Below, in pieces: positions 23,937 to 33,760 of a stretch of 64,000 bases of DNA. Below the pieces are notes generated by a model. That model had not been told where the DNA came from, made no database searches, and worked only from the letters and a program-made list of their open reading frames with translations. This DNA is from Treponemataceae bacterium (GTDB lineage: Bacteria; Spirochaetota; Spirochaetia; Treponematales; Treponemataceae), in the NCBI GenBank assembly GCA_024402435.1, contig JAKSTU010000001.1, forward strand, positions 1-64,000. The letters run 5' to 3'. The position numbers and the translations under genes were made by a program. Each line of letters opens with the position of its first letter. The first letter of the stretch is position 1.

Positions 23937-24803
23937 ATGGCAGTAGTAACCATGAAAAGTCTGCTTGAGTCCGGTGTACATTTCGGACATCAGGTAAAAC
24001 GTTGGGATCCCCGCATGAAGAAATATATCTTCGCAGAACGCAACGGGATTCATATCATCGATCTGCAGAAGACAATTCTTGCAATCAAAGATGCTTACGA
24101 AGCAGTTCGCAAAGTAACAGCTTCCGGCAAATCCGTACTTTTTGTAGGTACAAAAAAACAGGCACAGCAGGCAATCGCAAAAGAAGCAGAACGCTGTGGC
24201 ATGTACTATGTAAACAACCGCTGGCTCGGTGGTATGCTTACAAACTTCTCAACAATCAAAAAATCACTTCTCCGTCTCAAGAAACTTGAGAAAATGGAAG
24301 TTGACGGCACATACGAAAGCATCACAAAGAAAGAAATTTCTCAGTTCCAGAAAGAAAAAGCAAAACTGGAAAAGAACCTCGGCGGTATCAAAGAAATGAA
24401 AGAACTGCCCGGTATCATTTTCGTAATCGACACACACAAAGAAGCTATTGCAGTTGCAGAAGCACGCCGCATGGGCATTCCGATTGTTGCTGTTGTTGAT
24501 ACAAACTGTAACCCCGAAGGAATTGACTATCCCATTCCCGGAAACGATGATGCAATCCGCGCAATTACACTGTTTACATCAATCATTGCAAACGCTGTAA
24601 TCGAAGCAGACAACGAAACAGGTCTCAAAATCATCGAAGGACTTCAGGATGACGAAGAAGAACTGATCGCAGGCGATGCTTCTTCAAAAGCAAAAGACGA
24701 AGAAATCGTTGACTACTCAAACTACACACCTACCGAGCCCAAAGAAGAAGACACAGACTCTTCTGACGACGAACTGGTAGACGAAGACAAACTCTACAAA
24801 TAA
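23937..24803 (+). CDS. rpsB: 30S ribosomal protein S2
   Basis: A 288-residue S2. The start [19 protein letters not shown] at 23937 follows AAGGAG by seven bases; an earlier in-frame start is not conserved. Core S2 segments are [37 protein letters not shown] and [19 protein letters not shown]. The C-terminus ends in a ~45-residue acidic tail ([19 protein letters not shown]) longer than in E. coli. The 128-base leader has a small GCTGT/ACAGC hairpin but no element I can name. Confidence 0.97.
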   Translation: MAVVTMKSLLESGVHFGHQVKRWDPRMKKYIFAERNGIHIIDLQKTILAIKDAYEAVRKVTASGKSVLFVGTKKQAQQAIAKEAERCGMYYVNNRWLGGMLTNFSTIKKSLLRLKKLEKMEVDGTYESITKKEISQFQKEKAKLEKNLGGIKEMKELPGIIFVIDTHKEAIAVAEARRMGIPIVAVVDTNCNPEGIDYPIPGNDDAIRAITLFTSIIANAVIEADNETGLKIIEGLQDDEEELIAGDASSKAKDEEIVDYSNYTPTEPKEEDTDSSDDELVDEDKLYK

Positions 24804-24819
24804 TTTCAGTTTGTACTGG

Positions 24820-24862
24820 TCCGGCATCATAAGAATGTTTTGATGCCGGATTTCCGGTTTTT
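24820..24862 (+). terminator. Terminator or attenuator between rpsB and tsf
   Basis: TCCGGCATCA (24820-24829) pairs perfectly with TGATGCCGGA (24841-24850), followed by a short T-rich stretch (TTTCCGGTTTTT). It may set the S2 to EF-Ts ratio. Confidence 0.65.
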
Positions 24863-24923
24863 AAAGCAATTTGCTCCACCCCGGTGTTTTGCCGGATTCC
24901 GGAGTATTCTAGGAGAAACAAAA

Positions 24924-25772
24924 ATGGATATTAAGGCCGCTGACGTTAAAGCTTTGCGCGATGTTACAGGCGCAGGTATGATGGAATGCAAGAAGGCTCT
25001 GGTTGAATGCAACGGTGACGCTGCAGCAGCAGAAAAACTTCTTAAAGAAAAAGGTCTGGCAGCTGTTGCAAAACGTGCAGAACGTGCAACTGCAGAAGGA
25101 CGCATCTTCATCAAACAGGAAGGAACAAAAGCAGTTATCGTAGAAATCAACTGTGAAACAGACTTTGTTGCAAAGAATGCTGATTTCATTGCTCTGGGTA
25201 ACGAAATTGCAGCTGTTGCTTTTGAAAAAGGTTATACAACTGTTACAGATGAACTCAAGAACATGCTTCTTGACCTGGCAACAAAAATCCGTGAGAACAT
25301 GAGCGTTCGCCGTCTTGAACTGATTGAAGCTCCCGCAGACTGCGTTGTTTCAAAATACATCCACAGTGACGGAAAAACTGGTGTTGTCACAGTTATCAAA
25401 GCAGATCCCGCTGCTGCAGTTGAAAATGCAGATGTAAAAGCATTCGGTTATGACTGCTGTCTGCACATTGCTGCATTCACACCTGCTTTCCTCAGACGCG
25501 AAGATGTAAGCGAAGAATACATTGCTGAACAGCGCGGTATCTTCAAAGCACAGATGGACAATGACGAAAAAATGGCAGGAAAGCCCGACAACGTTAAAGA
25601 AGGCATCCTGAACGGAAAAATCAACAAACACCTTGCTGAAATCTGTTTCCTGGACCAGGCTTTCGTAAAAGACGACAAAGTTTCTGTTTCCAAGAAAATG
25701 GAAATGGTTGGAAAAGATGCCGGAGCAAAACTTGCTCTGGATAAAGCAGTCACCTTCATCCTGGGTGCATAA
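24924..25772 (+). CDS. tsf: Translation elongation factor Ts
   Basis: A 282-residue EF-Ts, the nucleotide exchange factor for EF-Tu. The N-terminal UBA-like domain has KALRDVTGAGMMECKKAL, and the core domain EINCETDFVAKNADFIAL with the TDFV motif. ATG 24924 follows AGGAG by eight bases; the longer frame upstream is unconserved. A strong terminator follows. Confidence 0.97.
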   Translation: MDIKAADVKALRDVTGAGMMECKKALVECNGDAAAAEKLLKEKGLAAVAKRAERATAEGRIFIKQEGTKAVIVEINCETDFVAKNADFIALGNEIAAVAFEKGYTTVTDELKNMLLDLATKIRENMSVRRLELIEAPADCVVSKYIHSDGKTGVVTVIKADPAAAVENADVKAFGYDCCLHIAAFTPAFLRREDVSEEYIAEQRGIFKAQMDNDEKMAGKPDNVKEGILNGKINKHLAEICFLDQAFVKDDKVSVSKKMEMVGKDAGAKLALDKAVTFILGA

Positions 25773-25777
25773 TTATC

Positions 25778-25815
25778 ATCGGGTGGACTTGCAGAGCGGG
25801 TTCACCCGATTTTTT
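25778..25815 (+). terminator. Rho-independent terminator after tsf
   Basis: ATCGGGTG (25778-25785) pairs with CACCCGAT (25803-25810), directly followed by TTTTT. frr lies only 25 bases further on, so readthrough or a separate promoter must serve it. Confidence 0.85.
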
Positions 25816-25840
25816 ACCGAAAAAGAATTGGAGGCATAAC

Positions 25841-26395
25841 ATGTCAGAAGTACAGAACGCTTGCGAAGAACGCATGAAAAAAACAATTGCTTCTCTTAAA
25901 GATGAATTAGGCACCATCAGAACAGGTCGTGCATCAACTGCCCTTTTTGACAGAGTGCGTGTAGACTATTACGGTGAAAAATCACCTCTGAGTCAGGTTG
26001 CTACAATTTCTATCCCTGAAGCACGCATGGTTGTTATTCAGCCTTGGGACAAAAACCTCATAAAAGAAATTGAAAAAGGCATTTTGAGTGCTGATTTGGG
26101 ATTGAATCCTTCCAATGACGGAAAAGTAATCCGTATTTCAATTCCGCCGCTTACAGCAGACAGACGCAAGGAACTCTGCAAACAGGCAAAAAATACTGCA
26201 GAAAACAGCCGCGTTGCTATCCGTAACATTCGCCGCGACGGTAACGATGAACTGAAAAAACTTCAGAAAGACAGTCAGATTACAGAAGATGACCTGAAAC
26301 AGGGTGAAGACGCTCTTCAGAAATCAACTGATTCTTATATTCAGGAAATCAACAAGATTCTTGAAGCAAAAGAAAAAGAAATCATGGAAGGCTGA
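25841..26395 (+). CDS. frr: Ribosome recycling factor
   Basis: A 184-residue RRF, which splits post-termination ribosomes with EF-G. Family blocks are ELGTIRTGRASTALFDRVRVDYYG, IQPWDKN, NDGKVIRISIPPLTADRRKE and VAIRNIRRDGNDELK. The start follows TTGGAGG. The stop overlaps the uppS start by one base (TGATG), so the two are coupled. Confidence 0.97.
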   Translation: MSEVQNACEERMKKTIASLKDELGTIRTGRASTALFDRVRVDYYGEKSPLSQVATISIPEARMVVIQPWDKNLIKEIEKGILSADLGLNPSNDGKVIRISIPPLTADRRKELCKQAKNTAENSRVAIRNIRRDGNDELKKLQKDSQITEDDLKQGEDALQKSTDSYIQEINKILEAKEKEIMEG

Positions 26396-27102
26396 TGCCA
26401 GACTTGAATGATAAACCGACCGTACCTGTTCATGTGGGAATCATTATGGACGGGAACGGGCGATGGGCTCAACAACAGGGTTTTCCCAGAACACAAGGTC
26501 ACAAAGTCGGTGCAGAAGTTGCAAAAAAGATTATTCTGCGTGCCAGAGATTTGGGTGTAAAGTATCTTACGTTGTATACTTTTTCAACGGAAAACTGGTC
26601 CAGGCCGAAAGCTGAAGTTGACTTCATCATGAATCTGCTGAGTTTTCATCTGAAGACTGAGCGGGATTTTTACACAAACAACGGAATACGCCTTTTGCAT
26701 TTGGGTGATATTTCGAGACTTTCAAAGGATTTGCAGCATCAGATTAATGCGGCAGTCGATGAAAGTAAAAACAATGACAAAATCAACCTTGTTTTTGCAA
26801 TCAATCATGGCGGCAGAGACGAGTTGATTAGAACAATTAATAAAATCAAAGCAGATTCTTCTTCCGAAAACATTACCGAAGAAAGTTTGAGAGGATACCT
26901 GGATCTGCCGGAAGTTCCGGATGCTGATCTGATTATCAGAACCGGCGGAGAACAAAGGTTAAGCAATTTCCTGCTTTGGCATTCTGCTTATGCTGAACTT
27001 GAATTTTCAGATAAATTATGGCCGGATTATACTCCGGATGATTTTGAACATAATATACAATCTTTCGCTGCAAGAAACAGACGTTTCGGCGGTGTAAAAT
27101 AA
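26395..27102 (+). CDS. uppS: Undecaprenyl (polyprenyl) diphosphate synthase
   Basis: A 235-residue cis-prenyltransferase making the C55 lipid carrier for peptidoglycan and glycans. HVGIIMDGNGRWAQQQG has the catalytic Asp; LYTFSTENWSRP and the C-terminal RTGGEQRLSNFLLWHSAYAE complete the family pattern. It is the second gene of the frr-uppS-cdsA-dxr-rseP run and shares TGATG with frr. Confidence 0.96.
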   Translation: MPDLNDKPTVPVHVGIIMDGNGRWAQQQGFPRTQGHKVGAEVAKKIILRARDLGVKYLTLYTFSTENWSRPKAEVDFIMNLLSFHLKTERDFYTNNGIRLLHLGDISRLSKDLQHQINAAVDESKNNDKINLVFAINHGGRDELIRTINKIKADSSSENITEESLRGYLDLPEVPDADLIIRTGGEQRLSNFLLWHSAYAELEFSDKLWPDYTPDDFEHNIQSFAARNRRFGGVK

Positions 27103-27116
27103 AGAAAAAGGTTTTT

Positions 27117-27977
27117 ATGGGAAAGACAGTACAACGTTTATTGGTTTTCTTTATCGGATTGCCCGCGGTTGTAGCTTTGGCGTTCATAAAAGTTAACAAT
27201 CACCTTCCTCTGAATATTGCAGTCTTTATAGTCAATATTTTGGCTGTTCTTGAACTGAATTCGATTCTTTCAAAAAAATTGAGTACTCAGAACAAATGGT
27301 TTGTCGTCGTCCTTTCAGAAATCATTCCTGTTGTTACATACCTTTATATTGTTCTGAATCTTTCCTACACTGTTGTTACTCTTTCAATAATCACAGTTGT
27401 TTTTCTTTCTCTGATTGCAGAACTTTTTTTCTACAAGAAGGATTCTTCCGGTTCGCCGGATTTTTCCCGCTGCATTGAAAACTATGTTTCCACTGCTTTT
27501 ACACTTTTTTATTGCGGTTATCTGATTTCCTACATTACAAGAATGACTTCTTGGGAACATTCAGATGCGGCCATTGCTTTGTTTTTCCTGATGGTATTCG
27601 GCTGCGACTCCATAGCCTGGCTTTTCGGTATTCTTTTGGGAAAGAGCACCCGCGGTTTTGTGAAAGTTAGCCCGAACAAGAGTCTTGTAGGTTTTTTGGG
27701 CGGATTGGTCGGTTCTGTAAGTGCAGGTTTTCTTGGCAGACTTTTTGTTCCCTTTTTGCGGGAACAGCCCTTGTATCTTATCGTAATTCTTGGTCTTGCA
27801 ACCGGAATTGCATCCATTATCGGTGATCTTGTTGAATCTGCATTCAAACGCTCAGCGCAGGTAAAAGATTCCGGAACCATTATTCCCGGTCGTGGCGGAA
27901 TTTTGGACTCAATAGATTCTATACTTTTTACGGCACCGATTTATCACCTGCTTTGTTCTCTGTTTTTCGGACTATAG
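27117..27977 (+). CDS. cdsA: Phosphatidate cytidylyltransferase (CDP-diglyceride synthase)
   Basis: A 286-residue polytopic membrane enzyme converting phosphatidate and CTP to CDP-diacylglycerol. About eight membrane helices are visible. The C-terminal signature is present as SAFKRSAQVKDSGTIIPGRG followed by GILDSIDS; the usual HGG and DR of the PROSITE pattern read RGG and DS. It sits between uppS and dxr, the common bacterial arrangement. Confidence 0.9.
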   Translation: MGKTVQRLLVFFIGLPAVVALAFIKVNNHLPLNIAVFIVNILAVLELNSILSKKLSTQNKWFVVVLSEIIPVVTYLYIVLNLSYTVVTLSIITVVFLSLIAELFFYKKDSSGSPDFSRCIENYVSTAFTLFYCGYLISYITRMTSWEHSDAAIALFFLMVFGCDSIAWLFGILLGKSTRGFVKVSPNKSLVGFLGGLVGSVSAGFLGRLFVPFLREQPLYLIVILGLATGIASIIGDLVESAFKRSAQVKDSGTIIPGRGGILDSIDSILFTAPIYHLLCSLFFGL

Positions 27978-27986
27978 GATAAAGCC

Positions 27987-29120
27987 ATGAAAAAACGTGT
28001 TCTCGTCCTTGGGTGCACTGGTTCAATCGGCACAAGCACATTAAAGATCATCAAAGAATTTCCTGATTTGTTTGAAGTTGCCGGTTTGACTGCACATACA
28101 AATGCAGACAAACTTTCTGAAATTGCAAGGGAATTCAACTGTTCAAAAACTTTTCTGACAGGTTCAGGAAAAAAAAGCGGAACTTCTTTTGATTTTCCGG
28201 AACTTGCTGACTTTATTTCTTCCTGCGGAGCCACAATTGCAGTAAATGGAATTGCAGGCAGTGCAGGTCTTCTGCCTTCTGTTTATGTTCTTGAAAACGG
28301 AATTGATCTGGCTCTTGCAAACAAAGAAACTGTTGTAATGGCTTGGGATTTGATCAAAGATCTTGCTGCCAGACACAACGCAAAAATTCTTCCTGTTGAT
28401 TCTGAACATTCTGCTGTTTTTACACTTCTGGAACATTATGGAAAAAAAGCTCTTGATTCAATTGTTTTGACAGCCTCAGGCGGTCCTTTCAGACTTTTTT
28501 CCAAAGAACAGCTCAAAGAAGTCAAAGTTGAAGATGCCCTTAAACATCCCACCTGGAACATGGGCGCAAAAATCACCATTGACAGTGCAACTTTGGCCAA
28601 CAAAGGGCTGGAAGTAATTGAGGCCACCAGACTTTTTGATGTTCCGCCCTCAAAAGTTTTTGTTTCAGTCCATTGTCAGAGTCTGGTCCATTCACTTATT
28701 AGAACAAAAGACGGTGCCCTTTATGCCCAAATTTCAAAACCTGACATGAGGCACCCTATTCTTCAGGCAATGACATGGCCTGACTTTTACGAAAACAGCC
28801 TGGAAGAGCTTGATTTGTCTGCCTTTGCACCGGATTCACCGTTAACAATGACTTTTGCAAAAGCAGATACAGACAAATTCCCCATGTTGGCTTTGGCATA
28901 TCAGGCTGCCGATTCAAAACCTTCTGCAACAATCTGCTACAATGCGGCCAATGAAACAGCTGTTTCAGCATTCGCTTCCCATAAAATCGGGTTTTATGAC
29001 ATTTCGAACCTTACGGAAAAAGTTTTGTCCAATCATCACGGATTCATCCCCTCTTCCTTTGAAGCCGTCTTTGACTGTGATAAAGAAGCTCACATTTATT
29101 CTCAGGAGCTTTTGCAGTAA
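27987..29120 (+). CDS. dxr: 1-deoxy-D-xylulose 5-phosphate reductoisomerase
   Basis: A 377-residue Dxr, second step of the MEP isoprenoid pathway; ispG of the same pathway lies at 59.6 kb. LGCTGSIGTSTLKIIKEF is the NADPH-binding start, LANKETVVMAW and PVDSEHSAVF (metal and substrate site) follow, then SGGPFR and the MGAKITIDSATLANKGLEVI block. Its stop overlaps the rseP start by one base (TAATG). Confidence 0.96.
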   Translation: MKKRVLVLGCTGSIGTSTLKIIKEFPDLFEVAGLTAHTNADKLSEIAREFNCSKTFLTGSGKKSGTSFDFPELADFISSCGATIAVNGIAGSAGLLPSVYVLENGIDLALANKETVVMAWDLIKDLAARHNAKILPVDSEHSAVFTLLEHYGKKALDSIVLTASGGPFRLFSKEQLKEVKVEDALKHPTWNMGAKITIDSATLANKGLEVIEATRLFDVPPSKVFVSVHCQSLVHSLIRTKDGALYAQISKPDMRHPILQAMTWPDFYENSLEELDLSAFAPDSPLTMTFAKADTDKFPMLALAYQAADSKPSATICYNAANETAVSAFASHKIGFYDISNLTEKVLSNHHGFIPSSFEAVFDCDKEAHIYSQELLQ

Positions 29121-30469
29121 TGGTTTTTGTATACGGCATAATCGGTCTTGGAATCATTGTTATTGTCCATGAATTCGGACATTTTATCGCGGCAAAGGCT
29201 TTCGGCGTAAAAGTTGAATCTTTCTCCGTCGGCATGGGGCCTGTACTTCTCCACAAAACTTTCAAAGGAACAGATTACCGTCTTTCACTTATTCCGTTGG
29301 GCGGCTATTGCGGCATGAAAGGCGAAGACGCGTTCCAGAAGGCAGTCGAATCCAACGCTTCTGAAATGCAGGACGATCCAGACGGTTTTTACGGTGTTCA
29401 TCCCCTTAAACGGGCAACAATTGCTTTTGGAGGTCCTTTTTTCAATGTAATTTTCGCTGTGATTGCCTACACCATAATTTCCATGATCGGCTACACTTAT
29501 TACACATCCGGCAATCAGGTAGTCCTTGCTTCCGAACTTTATCCCGATTCATGCACAATTGCAGAAGCTGCCGGTTTGGCAACAGGTGACAGAATCATTT
29601 CCATCAACGGAAAACCTACACCATATTTTTCTGACATTTCTGAAGCTGTTTCGTTGAATGCCAAGGAAAACATTTCAGTGGAAGTTCAGCGCAATGGACA
29701 GATTCTTCATTTTTCATTGGTGCCGGAAATGGAAACATCAACTGGTGCCGGAAAAATCGGAATTACAAACTGGATCGATCCATATATTTTTGACGTAGAA
29801 CCGGGCTCTCCAGCAGAAAAAGCCGGTTTGTCCGCAGGGGATCTGATTCTGGAAATCAACGGAAACATAATTCTCAATTCTGTTGATGTTCAGAAAAACA
29901 CCCGTTTTTCACCAAGAGTTAAAATTTCAGTAGAACGTAACGGACAAGTTGTCACAAAAGAATTTGATACTTCGTTGAATGCTGAAACCGGTACGTATTC
30001 TTTGGGAATTTCCTTCGGACTCACACCGGTTCAGACAAATGTCTACAGTTTTTTCCCTGCAATATGGCAAGGAATCAAGGAAACTGCAAATCTCATCGGA
30101 ATGACTTTCAAAAGTTTGGGATTGCTTTTTAAGGGTGTTGATGTGTCAAATGCGGTGTCCGGCCCGATTCGCATTACAAAAATGCTTGGGGACACTGCAG
30201 AAGCCGGTTTTTCTGCAGGTTTCTCTGTGGGGCTGATTTCCGTGCTGCAGCTGCTTTCACTGATAAGCATTTCCCTTTTCATCATGAACTTGCTTCCTAT
30301 ACCGATTTTGGACGGCGGTTTGATTCTTTTTGCATTGATTCAATGGATAAGGAAAAAACAGATCCGGCCAAACGTTCTTTATAAAATTCAATTTGTTGGA
30401 ATCGGAATAATCGCTCTGATATTCGTATTTGCTTTTGTTGGCGATATCCGATATCTTTTTACTAAGTGA
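29120..30469 (+). CDS. rseP: RIP metalloprotease RseP, site-2 protease
   Basis: A 449-residue membrane zinc protease. HEFGHFIAAKAFG near residue 13 is the HExxH site; the C-terminal LLPIPILDGGLI supplies the third ligand (LDGG). Two PDZ-like regions lie between (AEAAGLATGDRIISINGKP about residue 147; GSPAEKAGLSAGDLILEING about 227). Such enzymes cut anti-sigma factors or signal peptides in the membrane; the target here is unknown. Confidence 0.93.
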   Translation: MVFVYGIIGLGIIVIVHEFGHFIAAKAFGVKVESFSVGMGPVLLHKTFKGTDYRLSLIPLGGYCGMKGEDAFQKAVESNASEMQDDPDGFYGVHPLKRATIAFGGPFFNVIFAVIAYTIISMIGYTYYTSGNQVVLASELYPDSCTIAEAAGLATGDRIISINGKPTPYFSDISEAVSLNAKENISVEVQRNGQILHFSLVPEMETSTGAGKIGITNWIDPYIFDVEPGSPAEKAGLSAGDLILEINGNIILNSVDVQKNTRFSPRVKISVERNGQVVTKEFDTSLNAETGTYSLGISFGLTPVQTNVYSFFPAIWQGIKETANLIGMTFKSLGLLFKGVDVSNAVSGPIRITKMLGDTAEAGFSAGFSVGLISVLQLLSLISISLFIMNLLPIPILDGGLILFALIQWIRKKQIRPNVLYKIQFVGIGIIALIFVFAFVGDIRYLFTK

Positions 30470-30475
30470 GGTTAT

Positions 30476-32401
30476 ATGAAAAAGATTTCCATTGTAATTC
30501 TGTTTATTTGCTTCGTTTCATTCAATCTGATGGCTGCCGCCGCCCAATTTACAACACAACCTCATGAAAATGCCGTCAATGACATCGTTCTTTTTGGGGA
30601 CTACATTTACACAGCGGGAGATGACGGTTTCATAATCCGGTGGCAGAAAATTCAGGACGAAGAAAGCGGCACTTTTTATTACACAGGTGAACATTACCAG
30701 TTTTCCGACATGGAAATCAAAAAAATTGCACTCAGTCCCGACGGTGAAAACATAGCGATTTATGAAACTGACGGTTATGCGGTCAACCGTGTTTCAATTT
30801 GGAACTGGGCAAGCAAAACCCGTGTTCTGGCAAGACGTGTAACAAACACGGTTTCTTCCATTGCATATTCTGCAAAAGGCACATATCTGCTCATCGGCGT
30901 AAACTCTACAGAAGGAATTATTTTCCTGAATCTTTCAAACGGAAAAACAGTTCGTAAACTTCAGGACACTCCCAGTATGGTTTCTTTTACAATGACAAGC
31001 GAAACCGAAAATACTTGCGTAATGTATTCTTCTTTGGGAGATCTCCTCTACTCAAACATGGTAACAACAGACATAAAAGCCGAACTGAGTGTCACTTCCA
31101 ATCTGCAGCAGACTTTGCTTTTCAACAATGACCTTATGTTTGCCGGCTACAAAGACGGATATATCTATATTTTTCAGAGTGTTACAGGAACCCAGCTTGC
31201 AAAAATCAAGGCTTCATCACCGCTTTTCGCAAGCGGAAGAGAGGATTATTACCTCTATTATATTGAACAGAACGGAAAAAACTGCAGTCTTAAAATGATT
31301 CAGACATCCGGAAACACTGTTTTCATCAATCCGGTGATTGTAAAAGATTTTACAACTTCAGGTGAATCACCTGTAACTTCGGTGGTAAAGAAAGGAACAC
31401 AACTCTTTGTAGGCTGCAAAAACGGATCCGTACAGAATCTCAGTTCTCAGGCTCAAATCGAGAAAACTGTCTGTTCATCAATTTCACAGATGCAATACAA
31501 ATCCGTTCTGGACATAGAATCTTATGACGGTCAATTCTACGTTCTTACGGACTCTTCTCTTTTCATAACAGATTATACGGACGAAAGTTCGATTCTTCTT
31601 GCAAATCCCGGTTATAACAACATTCTGGTTCTCAACGAAAAAACATTGCTTTTCTGGTCAAAAGATTCAACAAAAGCCATCCAGAAGGCAACAAAACGTG
31701 ACAACGGAACCTGGAGAACTGAAAATCTTTATTCCCCCGGGTCAACTCTCCAAAGTTTGCATTATCAGAATGACAGACTTGTAATTGTTGAAGGTTCAAG
31801 TACGGTACGGCTTTTTGATTTCTCCAGCAACAAGGCAAAAACTGTTTATTCAGGTACAGGTATTCAGGATGCGCTTCTTTTGAACCAGAACGATTTGTAT
31901 GTTGCAAAGTCTGCAGCTTCTACACCAAAGGCTGCCTTGGTAAAAGTCAATACTCAAACTCTGGAAACACTCCCCATTGATATTTCTGCAGAAGTTGCAT
32001 TCTCTCTTTCACCCAATACAAGCAACAGCAATCTTTTTTACGGTGTCTGCGTTTTCTCCGGTGATTCACAAAAAACGGATGTTTTCTCATACAATGTTTC
32101 AACAAAGAAATATTCAACTCTTATGTCCTGGGGAGACGAAGATACACAGGCCTTTACCTGGTATTCAAACGGCAAAATCTATACGAATATTGCCAAAAGC
32201 CAGATTCGTTCCGTAAACACATCAAGCAAGCAGCAGATTACATATACACGATTTTCTTCAATTCCAAAGAAAATTGCCGGAAATAAAACTTACATTCTTG
32301 TTCTTAACAGGGACGGAAGCATATCCTGGTACAGTGCAAGCACCAACAGGCATTATGCAAACTGGCAGGTTTCAATGGACAACAAACTTGTAGAGGAATA
32401 A
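30476..32401 (+). CDS. Exported WD40-like beta-propeller protein
   Basis: A 641-residue protein with a signal peptide (IVILFICFVSFNLMAAAA) and repeated four-strand blade-like units: VNDIVLFGDYIYTAGDDGFI, IKKIALSPDGENIAIYETDG, VSSIAYSAKGTYLLIGVNST, LLFNNDLMFAGYKDGYIYIF. The pattern suggests one or two beta-propellers in the periplasm acting as a scaffold. No enzyme motif is seen. It starts six bases after the rseP stop behind AAGTGAGG, so the two are probably co-transcribed. Confidence 0.75.
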   Translation: MKKISIVILFICFVSFNLMAAAAQFTTQPHENAVNDIVLFGDYIYTAGDDGFIIRWQKIQDEESGTFYYTGEHYQFSDMEIKKIALSPDGENIAIYETDGYAVNRVSIWNWASKTRVLARRVTNTVSSIAYSAKGTYLLIGVNSTEGIIFLNLSNGKTVRKLQDTPSMVSFTMTSETENTCVMYSSLGDLLYSNMVTTDIKAELSVTSNLQQTLLFNNDLMFAGYKDGYIYIFQSVTGTQLAKIKASSPLFASGREDYYLYYIEQNGKNCSLKMIQTSGNTVFINPVIVKDFTTSGESPVTSVVKKGTQLFVGCKNGSVQNLSSQAQIEKTVCSSISQMQYKSVLDIESYDGQFYVLTDSSLFITDYTDESSILLANPGYNNILVLNEKTLLFWSKDSTKAIQKATKRDNGTWRTENLYSPGSTLQSLHYQNDRLVIVEGSSTVRLFDFSSNKAKTVYSGTGIQDALLLNQNDLYVAKSAASTPKAALVKVNTQTLETLPIDISAEVAFSLSPNTSNSNLFYGVCVFSGDSQKTDVFSYNVSTKKYSTLMSWGDEDTQAFTWYSNGKIYTNIAKSQIRSVNTSSKQQITYTRFSSIPKKIAGNKTYILVLNRDGSISWYSASTNRHYANWQVSMDNKLVEE

Positions 32402-32407
32402 GGAAAT

Positions 32408-32443
32408 GAAAGGAAAGGAGAAACTTTAATCACCTTTCCTTTC
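32408..32443. terminator. Inverted repeat between convergent propeller gene and dnaB
   Basis: GAAAGGAAAGG (32408-32418) pairs perfectly with CCTTTCCTTTC (32433-32443). The right arm includes the dnaB 3' end. There is no clear T-run in either direction, so termination is uncertain. Confidence 0.45.
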
Positions 32444-33760
32444 GGAAGCGTTTTCGAACTTTGTATAAGAAGGCAGGAAAACCAAATCCACAGGACCGAT
32501 CGGACCGTTACGCTGTTTAGCAACGATAAGCTGAGTATCAATTGCCATGGCAAGACCGTCGCTGTCTTTTGTGGTATCACGTTCGCGATGCAGAAACATG
32601 ATTATATCAGCGTCCTGCTCAATTGAACCGGACTCCCGCAAATCAGCAAGCGTAGGTGCGCGTCCTTCTGAGTCACGTTTAACCTGGGACAAAACAACTA
32701 CAGGAATTTCAAGCTCACGGGCAAGGCTCTTAAGAGAGCGGGAAATTTCTGCAATCTGTTCATGCCGGGGAATCATTGTATTTTCGGACTGAATAAGGGT
32801 TATATAATCAATAAAAATAATTTCAACTTTGTATTGCAGACGGAACCTGCGTGCCATAGCACGAAGATCCAAAAGTTTCATGTTCGGAGTATCAACAAGA
32901 TACAGAGGAGAATCATAAATGCGACCGGCAGCATTCTGAATTTTCTGCAATTCATCCATTTTCAGGCGACCGGCCCGGAGTTTTTCAGAAGGAACCCTCG
33001 CCTCCTGAGCAAACAAACGCAGCATAAGCTGTTTGTCTGACATTTCCAAAGAGAAAAAAGCAGTTGGAATGTGTTTCTCGATTGCAGTATATTGAGCCAT
33101 TGAAAGTGCCAATGCTGTCTTTCCCATAGAAGGTCTGGCACCGACAATAATAAGTTCTGCCGGATGAAAACCTGAAGTCATGCTGTCAAGGCTGGTAAAA
33201 CCACTTGGAATACCATTAAGGTCACTTTTGTCATTGCACAGCTTCTGAATCATTTCCAGCGTCTGGCTGACTTCTTCATCCATTGTCTTAATGCCTTGAG
33301 TCTGTTTACTGTCTGTAAGCTCAAAGATTTTCTGCTGAGCTGATTCAAGAACAGCACGGCTTTCAATTGTTTCATCATGAGCACTGCTTACAATGGAGGA
33401 AGAAACTTTTATCAGTTCGCGACGAATAAAATGATCAAAAACAATCTTAGCGTAATACTCAACGTTTGCACTGGTAGGTACTGTATCAATAAGGGAAGAA
33501 AGATAAACTGATCCGCCGGCTGCTTCCAACTGTCCGCTCGACCTCAGTTCATCCTGAATAGTTAGCAAATCTCCATGAATTCCTTTGTTGAACAAAGAAA
33601 GAATTGCTTCAAATATTTTCTGATTTTGAAATGAATAAAAACGGTCGGGACGCAAATATGGCAAAACTTCACCAACTGCATCCCAATCCAACAATAAGGC
33701 TCCCAATGTCGCCTGCTCTGCATCCAGATTATGCGGGGGAACCTTATCTTTTAAGGACAT
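32426..33760 (-). CDS. dnaB: Replicative DNA helicase
   Basis: A 444-residue DnaB. The N-terminal domain begins VPPHNLDAEQATLGALLLD; the RecA-like domain has Walker A GARPSMGKTALALSMA (~207), AFFSLEMSDKQLMLRL, IIFIDYITLIQ (Walker B) and VLSQVKRDSEGRAPTLADLR. No intein is present. The start overlaps the rplI stop (TAATG), making it the last gene of the rpsF-ssb-rpsR-rplI-dnaB operon. Confidence 0.97.
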   Translation of the reverse strand: MSLKDKVPPHNLDAEQATLGALLLDWDAVGEVLPYLRPDRFYSFQNQKIFEAILSLFNKGIHGDLLTIQDELRSSGQLEAAGGSVYLSSLIDTVPTSANVEYYAKIVFDHFIRRELIKVSSSIVSSAHDETIESRAVLESAQQKIFELTDSKQTQGIKTMDEEVSQTLEMIQKLCNDKSDLNGIPSGFTSLDSMTSGFHPAELIIVGARPSMGKTALALSMAQYTAIEKHIPTAFFSLEMSDKQLMLRLFAQEARVPSEKLRAGRLKMDELQKIQNAAGRIYDSPLYLVDTPNMKLLDLRAMARRFRLQYKVEIIFIDYITLIQSENTMIPRHEQIAEISRSLKSLARELEIPVVVLSQVKRDSEGRAPTLADLRESGSIEQDADIIMFLHRERDTTKDSDGLAMAIDTQLIVAKQRNGPIGPVDLVFLPSYTKFENASERKGD